From NCBI GenBank assembly GCA_047495785.1, contig JBLDXI010000026.1, positions 806,001-870,000 on the forward strand: DNA of 64,000 nt, in the 5' to 3' direction. Below are positions 59,501-64,000 of this stretch, one piece after another. The notes under the pieces are model-generated. The model was not told where the DNA came from and did not search any database. It saw only the letters and a list, made by a program, of their open reading frames with translations. Positions within the stretch are counted from its first letter, which is position 1. Every line of letters begins with the position of its first letter. This DNA comes from Lepidodermella squamata. Its lineage: Eukaryota > Gastrotricha. Position numbers and translations under genes: made by a program.

Positions 59501-61337
59501 TCGTTTCCACCAGAGATATATAATTTCTATTGACAGTCAGGCGAAGTTTCCGAAGTCGACAGTATGACAGTTTTTATGACAAATTGGTCGTCAATTTTCA
59601 TCTAGTTTTGTCGATAGTGTTCTAGTTTTATGCAATTGTAGACTTCGAGCGTTTGCAACGGCTTTCAATGTCGCAATGGAAATTGCATCGTTAAAAACTA
59701 CACGTGAGTTGCCTGAATATTGAAATTCGAATTCGGTTACATCCCAACATGTGTACATCTTTAGCTGTGACGGTGACAATGACTGCGGTAGGATTCACTT
59801 GAAAAGAATAAACCAATATTTATTTACATTTACCTTATTATTATCGGCAGGTGATCGAAGCGACGAAGTGAACTGCGTAAGAAAGACTTAATCAGAATTC
59901 ATGCGAGTCAAAACATCTTAAACATTCATCCAAAAGAATTCGAGCAATTGTAATGGCTTTTTTTGCCGCAATGGCAATTGCATCAATCGAAACTACTTGT
60001 GAGTTTCCTATATATTAAAAATGAAATTCGGTTACATTCCTACGTTTGTTCATGCACCATGGTTCAGCTGTGACGGTGACAATGACTGCGGTAAGGTTTA
60101 GTTATAGAAAGAAACGATAAATATCTACATTCAACTTTTTATTATCGGTAGGTGATGGCAGTGACGAAATGAACTGCGTAAGAAAGACGAAATCAGAATT
60201 CATTTAAGACAATAAATTCCAAACATTCATCTAAAGACTTCATGCATCGGATTTTTGTGCGCTAACCGAAAATGCATTAAATTATCATGGAGGTAAGTTT
60301 TTTTGCTGTAATGGTGATAGCTATATTTTAATAACAATTGCCTTCACCCAGGTGCGATAAAGATGATGATTGCGGTATGGTTTTTCGCATTTTGATCAAT
60401 TCCAACACAAATATTTCCGATAGGTGACTCCAGCGATGAGCAAAATTGCGCGAGAACTGTAACAACTCCGGCTCCTCCACCATCAAACACACAATGCGGC
60501 ATCGTTGGTCCTAATATTGTTACAAATATCTATGGCGGCGACGTGGCTGCGTTCGGTGCTCATCCTTGGGTGGTGCGTTTAGTTATCAAATACAAATATA
60601 CGCTAGGCTCACGCATGTCGCAATGCGGAGGATCTATCATTTCCGATCAATGGATTCTTACGGCAGCTCACTGCGTGACAGACAGCAACGGTGGCATTAT
60701 TGATGGACTCCTTGTGCGTCTAGGTCGAAGCGACTTGAACTTGCGCAGCGAAAGAGGGGGTTACGATATTTCTGGTCTCGATGTTTTCCGGCATCCTGAT
60801 TATAATCCGAGCATGAATTGGAATATGGATTTCGCTCTCATCAAGCTTCAGTCGAAAATAGCATTTTCGCCAACAATCCAGCCTATTTGCCTGCCAGATA
60901 ATATGTGTAACAGCACCATTTCTGCTACAGCTACGGTGACTGATAGCTGCACTGAAGCTGTCGCGGCTGGATGGGGACTGACAGATAGTAAAGATTCGAT
61001 CTCTCCCAGAAACTGATTATACTTTTATCTTACTATAACAGATCCGAGAAAGAACATTCTTTTAGAAGCATCATTAGGCATTAATCCTCGACAAAAGTGC
61101 AACGATGTGTTTAATACCCAGCTTTCGACTGCTCAAATATGCGTTGGTGACGGTAGCCGGGGCACCTGTCAAGGCGATAGCGGAGGTCCGTTGATGTGCA
61201 AGAATGGCCCTGCTGGTCGCACTCATGTCATTGGAGTTGTCTCGTGGGGCAAGGTACTGTGTGGAGGCTATCCGTCTGTATTTGCACGCGTTTGCTCCGT
61301 TTTGCCCTGGATTAAGACGACTATGGCCAGTAACTAA
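56566..61337 (+). CDS. LDLa-repeat S1 serine protease B (604 aa, 23 exons)
   Basis: Exons: 56566-56649, 56706-56764, 56815-56837, 56891-56928, 56984-57045, 57112-57134, 57187-57281, 57830-57891, 57961-57983, 58043-58068, 58123-58178, 58241-58263, 58316-58395, 59642-59703, 59765-59787, 59851-59876, 59937-59998, 60068-60090, 60153-60178, 60238-60293, 60352-60374, 60424-60987, 61042-61337 (1815 nt, in phase). Signal peptide MQILFLIFLISVAAAG, seven LDLa domains, Thr/Pro-rich linkers after domains 2 and 4, and an S1 domain with IYGG, TAAHC, DFALIKL and GTCQGDSGGP; Gly again sits six before Ser. The penultimate exon has exactly the length of that in protease A. It lacks protease A's first LDLa domain but has extra cassettes. 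A 1.25-kb intron (58396-59641) holds repeats. AATAAA at 61486. Confidence 0.8.
58588..58836. repeat. Inverted pair of tRNA-like (SINE-head-like) sequences
   Basis: Left arm 58588-58653 and right arm 58767-58836 are almost perfect reverse complements separated by 113 nt. Read outward or inward, each arm has an A-box-like TGGCGTAG and a B-box-like AGTTCGACTCC at tRNA spacing around CTTGTTTTTCCAAG. The stems do not give a normal cloverleaf, so I call this tRNA-derived repeat rather than a tRNA gene. The pair could form a long RNA hairpin within protease B intron 13. Confidence 0.6.
58855..59352. repeat. Dispersed repeat family 1, copy 2
   Basis: Similar to 8700-9142 in block order. It lies immediately after the tRNA-like right arm, so the two together might be one composite SINE (tRNA-derived head plus body). 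Copy 1 shows no obvious tRNA-like head. Confidence 0.5.
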
Positions 61338-61551
61338 ACTTCTATGGCATTGACCTTGACCCTTGACCATCCCTTCTGTTATAAGGCGTGGCAACTTTCC
61401 CCATCCTAACTGGTAATAAATACTGTAATAACTGGAAATTCGATAACGATACAGGAAAAATCGTTGAATAATATCGTATTTTTTCAATAAAAATCTTTGG
61501 ATCTTATTTTCTACCTGAAACCATAGGAAAAGTGTCTGACATAATGAAGCA

Positions 61552-63145
61552 TTATTTTATGCAATGAACCGTTTCATGCGCTCTTTCGATTTCATAGTCG
61601 ATATAAGCTATGCTGTAGCCGTCCTCGTCTTCCTGCCTGTAGTGCTGTCCCGTCGGCCGCATCGATGTCACCATTGATGATTCATAAGGCGTTGTGCGTT
61701 TGCCGAAGACATCAGCCAGTTTAGCGATGAGGAGCCGCCGAAAACTGTGATTTGCGATGAAGTGAATTAAAAAATAGGCGCTGCATTCCAAGAAACCAAG
61801 CACCACAGCGATGTAGAGACATTCTCGGAAAATACGTTCATCGAATATGTCAAATTGCTCCCACATCAAAACCTCAGTAATCGGGCGGACAAGAATCACC
61901 TGCAAACAAACATTAATCAATTCGCTGATAATGCAAATACTTAACGCAACGATAAGTGATAAGCTTTCTTATAGACTGCCCACTAAGCTCATTGAATTTC
62001 CATCCCCATATTGGCATGCACGAATTTGATCGTGGATGAAGGTGATACAACCGCTAATCCCTATATTTTTATCATTTACGAATACGGAGGACGGAGACTT
62101 GCCAGTACTATACTAAGTACTAAGTAGTAGTCCCAACTGAGCGATTATCCTAAGAGTATGGAGCCACGGCACTATGATGGTGACAGTCCCAGGCTGTAGT
62201 TAATCGCCAAGCTCTTTGAACCCGCTTGAGTTGTAACCACCTTACAACATTTTTCAGCATGGTTCGAAAAGAAAAGGAAGATGTTAAAGTTTTAGTAAAA
62301 AATAGCAAATACCGGAAATTCTCCCAAAACAGTAAAAATTGTTCCCACGATAATAGTGACTGTGAGAGAATTCTGTTGGTGTTGATGCTTCAAGTTTCGG
62401 GTTTGGTCTTTGATACCAAGTTTCACGCATTTCGACGATCGATAAGCCGTAGCAATCAGCAGAGAATTAAGCATGACCATGGAAGTAAGGCAGCCTGAAA
62501 AAAACCATAAAAGCTTAACTCTCAATAGTCGAACAACAGTTCAACACAACCTATGTTGTAGAAGAAGAATCGAATGATCGAGTACCTGTGAAGATAATAG
62601 TCAAATGTACTGAAAAACAGGTATCCGCTGCATCTCAAGGGCGGCTCCGACCCGAACTCGATCATTCGAGGATAATTCAATAGCGTGACCATCAAAATAT
62701 AAGAAATTGTAGTCGCTTGTTGTCGTTGTTGCATCAAATTTCCTAGCAACGAAGATTTGTTGTGTCGAATGAAGAAATATCGATGGATTGCATATGCTAG
62801 GGTGAACACGAGGGATTGAGTGCAAGTCCAACTTAGAAGCGGCCAAACGAAGTAGGACCACACCGGGCAAGCCCAAGATTCGCCTTGATAATGGAGCAGA
62901 AACATCAACCAAAGCCATTGCCTGAGTAACGCGAGCATTTGAACAGCGGCCAGAAAGGTGAGATTAACACAGCTAGGCGACATGAAGTGGTTGGATTCTC
63001 GCAGAATTAGAAAATTGAAGATGTTTCCGCTGAACCCAATCAAGTCGAGGCATGGCAGAATGTAGCCGAGGCCTATTATGACTAAGGGCGAGTTATCACC
63101 GGAAAGTTTCCAGCAGTTCTCAGGATTGGGGACAGTGGAGTTCAT
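61552..63145 (-). CDS. Class A GPCR, peptide-receptor-like, minus-strand member 7 (374 aa, 3 exons)
   Basis: Minus exons 63145-62551, 62494-62313 and 61899-61552, at the family's two intron sites (phases 1 and 0). TM1 GFSGNIFNFLILR, TM2 MSPSCVNLTFLAAVQM, TM3 WTCTQSLVFTLAYAIHRYFF, where the DRY/ERY Asp/Glu is His. TM7 LECSAYFLIHFIAN differs from the family's N-F-F-I. The loop after TM3 (IRHNKSSLLGNLMQQRQQAT) is nearly shared with the pseudogene at 48803. The tail is acidic with Tyr residues. It converges with protease B (214 nt apart). A fragment of the end-of-window repeat begins 9 nt upstream of its ATG. Confidence 0.7.
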
Positions 63146-63752
63146 GAATAACGCCCTAGTGAAAATATCGGGTAAAATTTTTCAAAGCCACCCTAGTGAA
63201 AATTTCGATTGCAGAATATTGCAAAATTTAGTGTTTTTAAGGCCATTTTCCGGCTTTCAGATTACCGCATAATAGATAATAGAGCACTTTTTGAGACCCC
63301 CAAACGAGACTAATCTGAATTTTGGCTTGGATACGACGGTGTGCAGAATTCAGAATACGCAATTTTACAATATGACAGCTGTGTTATAGCTATACTAGGA
63401 TAGCCAATTTACCGGTTTTCCTGTATTTTTATGTCAAATATCGAACCGTATAGGTACTGTATAGGTAACGTATGGTGGGTGGCAGGCCATTTTCCAGACA
63501 CCTTAGGCCTTTTGGGCAGCAGGGGGACCCTCACGTGCCATCAAGTGCCGCAACTCGAAAAATGCAAAAATCTTCAAAATTGTATGGGCATTTTTACTTT
63601 GGGTGTGGGTCATAAGGTGAAATTATTCAAAACCAGTAAATTCGTTTGCATATGCACCACTGCCCTAAACCAAAACCTATAAGTCCACGCCAATGAGCAT
63701 GGTTAAATTTGCCAAAATGCATTTTACTCGTTAGCAAATGTAAAATAACGCA
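63146..63752. other. Upstream region of member 7, with a repeat fragment
   Basis: 63154-63191 is an inverted fragment of the repeat unit at 63758-64000 (CCCTAGTGAAAATAT, then TAAAATTTTTCAAAGCCAC), followed by a second CCCTAGTGAAAATTTC. No gene recognised; the ORF at 63431-63682 has no motif. Confidence 0.5.
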
Positions 63753-64000
63753 TTCTTGGGTTTCACTGAACCCTGCTTAAAGTGGCTTTGAAAAATTTTA
63801 CCCCATATTTTCACTAGGGGCACTTTAAGCAAGGTTCAGTGAAACCCTGCTTAAAGTGGCTTTGAAAAATTTTACCCCATATTTTCACTAGGGGCACTTT
63901 AAGCAAGGTTCAGTGAAACCCTGCTTAAAGTGGCTTTGAAAAATTTTACCCCATATTTTCACTAGGGGCACTTTAAGCAAGGTTCAGTGAAACCCAAGAA
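63753..64000. mobile_element. Palindromic tandem-repeat element (MITE-like), cut or ending at the window edge
   Basis: Outer inverted ends TTCTTGGGTTTCACTGAACC (63753) and GGTTCAGTGAAACCCAAGAA (to 64000) enclose three identical 74-nt units starting at 63771, 63845 and 63919. Each unit starts with TGCTTAAAGTG and ends CACTTTAAGCA, so each is itself a palindrome-ended unit. No coding capacity. Confidence 0.85.

Noticed and set aside
1-64000. CRISPR arrays, operons with Shine-Dalgarno sites, bacterial transfer
   Set aside because: Genes are intron-bearing eukaryotic genes with AATAAA signals; no regularly spaced direct repeats with unique spacers were seen.

Overview
The window looks like nematode nuclear DNA. 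It is AT-rich, its genes are split by many introns, and most splice acceptors have the nematode TTTTCAG-type consensus. Many introns are only about 50 nt. A 17-nt exact match to the 3' part of spliced leader SL1 (6615-6631), a nuclear tRNA-Phe and nematode-style receptor arrays support this. I cannot name the species. Exon coordinates were built by hand from splice consensus, reading phase and comparison between paralogues; every multi-exon model reported as intact sums to a whole number of codons.

Layout. 0-7.7 kb: two small secreted or neuropeptide-like genes (193-591 and 4425-4829), a candidate 42-residue membrane micropeptide and the SL1 fragment. 7.7-19.6 kb: a tandem pair of class A receptors. 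The first is aminergic-like, with a tRNA-Phe inside an intron; the second has lost key aminergic residues. 19.9-22.3 kb: a three-exon class C receptor. 24.1-25.5 kb, minus strand: a probable Schlafen/AlbA_2-domain protein. 26.7-35.7 kb: four tandem peptide-receptor-like class A GPCRs. 36.8-46.5 kb: two intronless class C receptors flanking an unknown six-segment membrane protein. 47.1-50.3 kb, minus: another peptide-receptor-like GPCR and a decayed copy. 51.2 kb: a small Cys-rich secreted protein. 52.7-61.3 kb: two tandem LDLa-repeat serine proteases made of repeated three-exon cassettes. 61.6-63.1 kb, minus: a further GPCR. The window ends in a palindromic tandem repeat element.

Working together. 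Eleven apparently intact receptor genes plus one pseudogene, next to neuropeptide-like precursors, make this a locus for cell-cell signalling or chemosensation that grows by tandem duplication. Local gene conversion, intron loss, pseudogenisation and inverted-repeat insertions are visible. That these genes form one pathway is inference; the sequence shows only clustering.

I see no bacterial, viral or CRISPR features.
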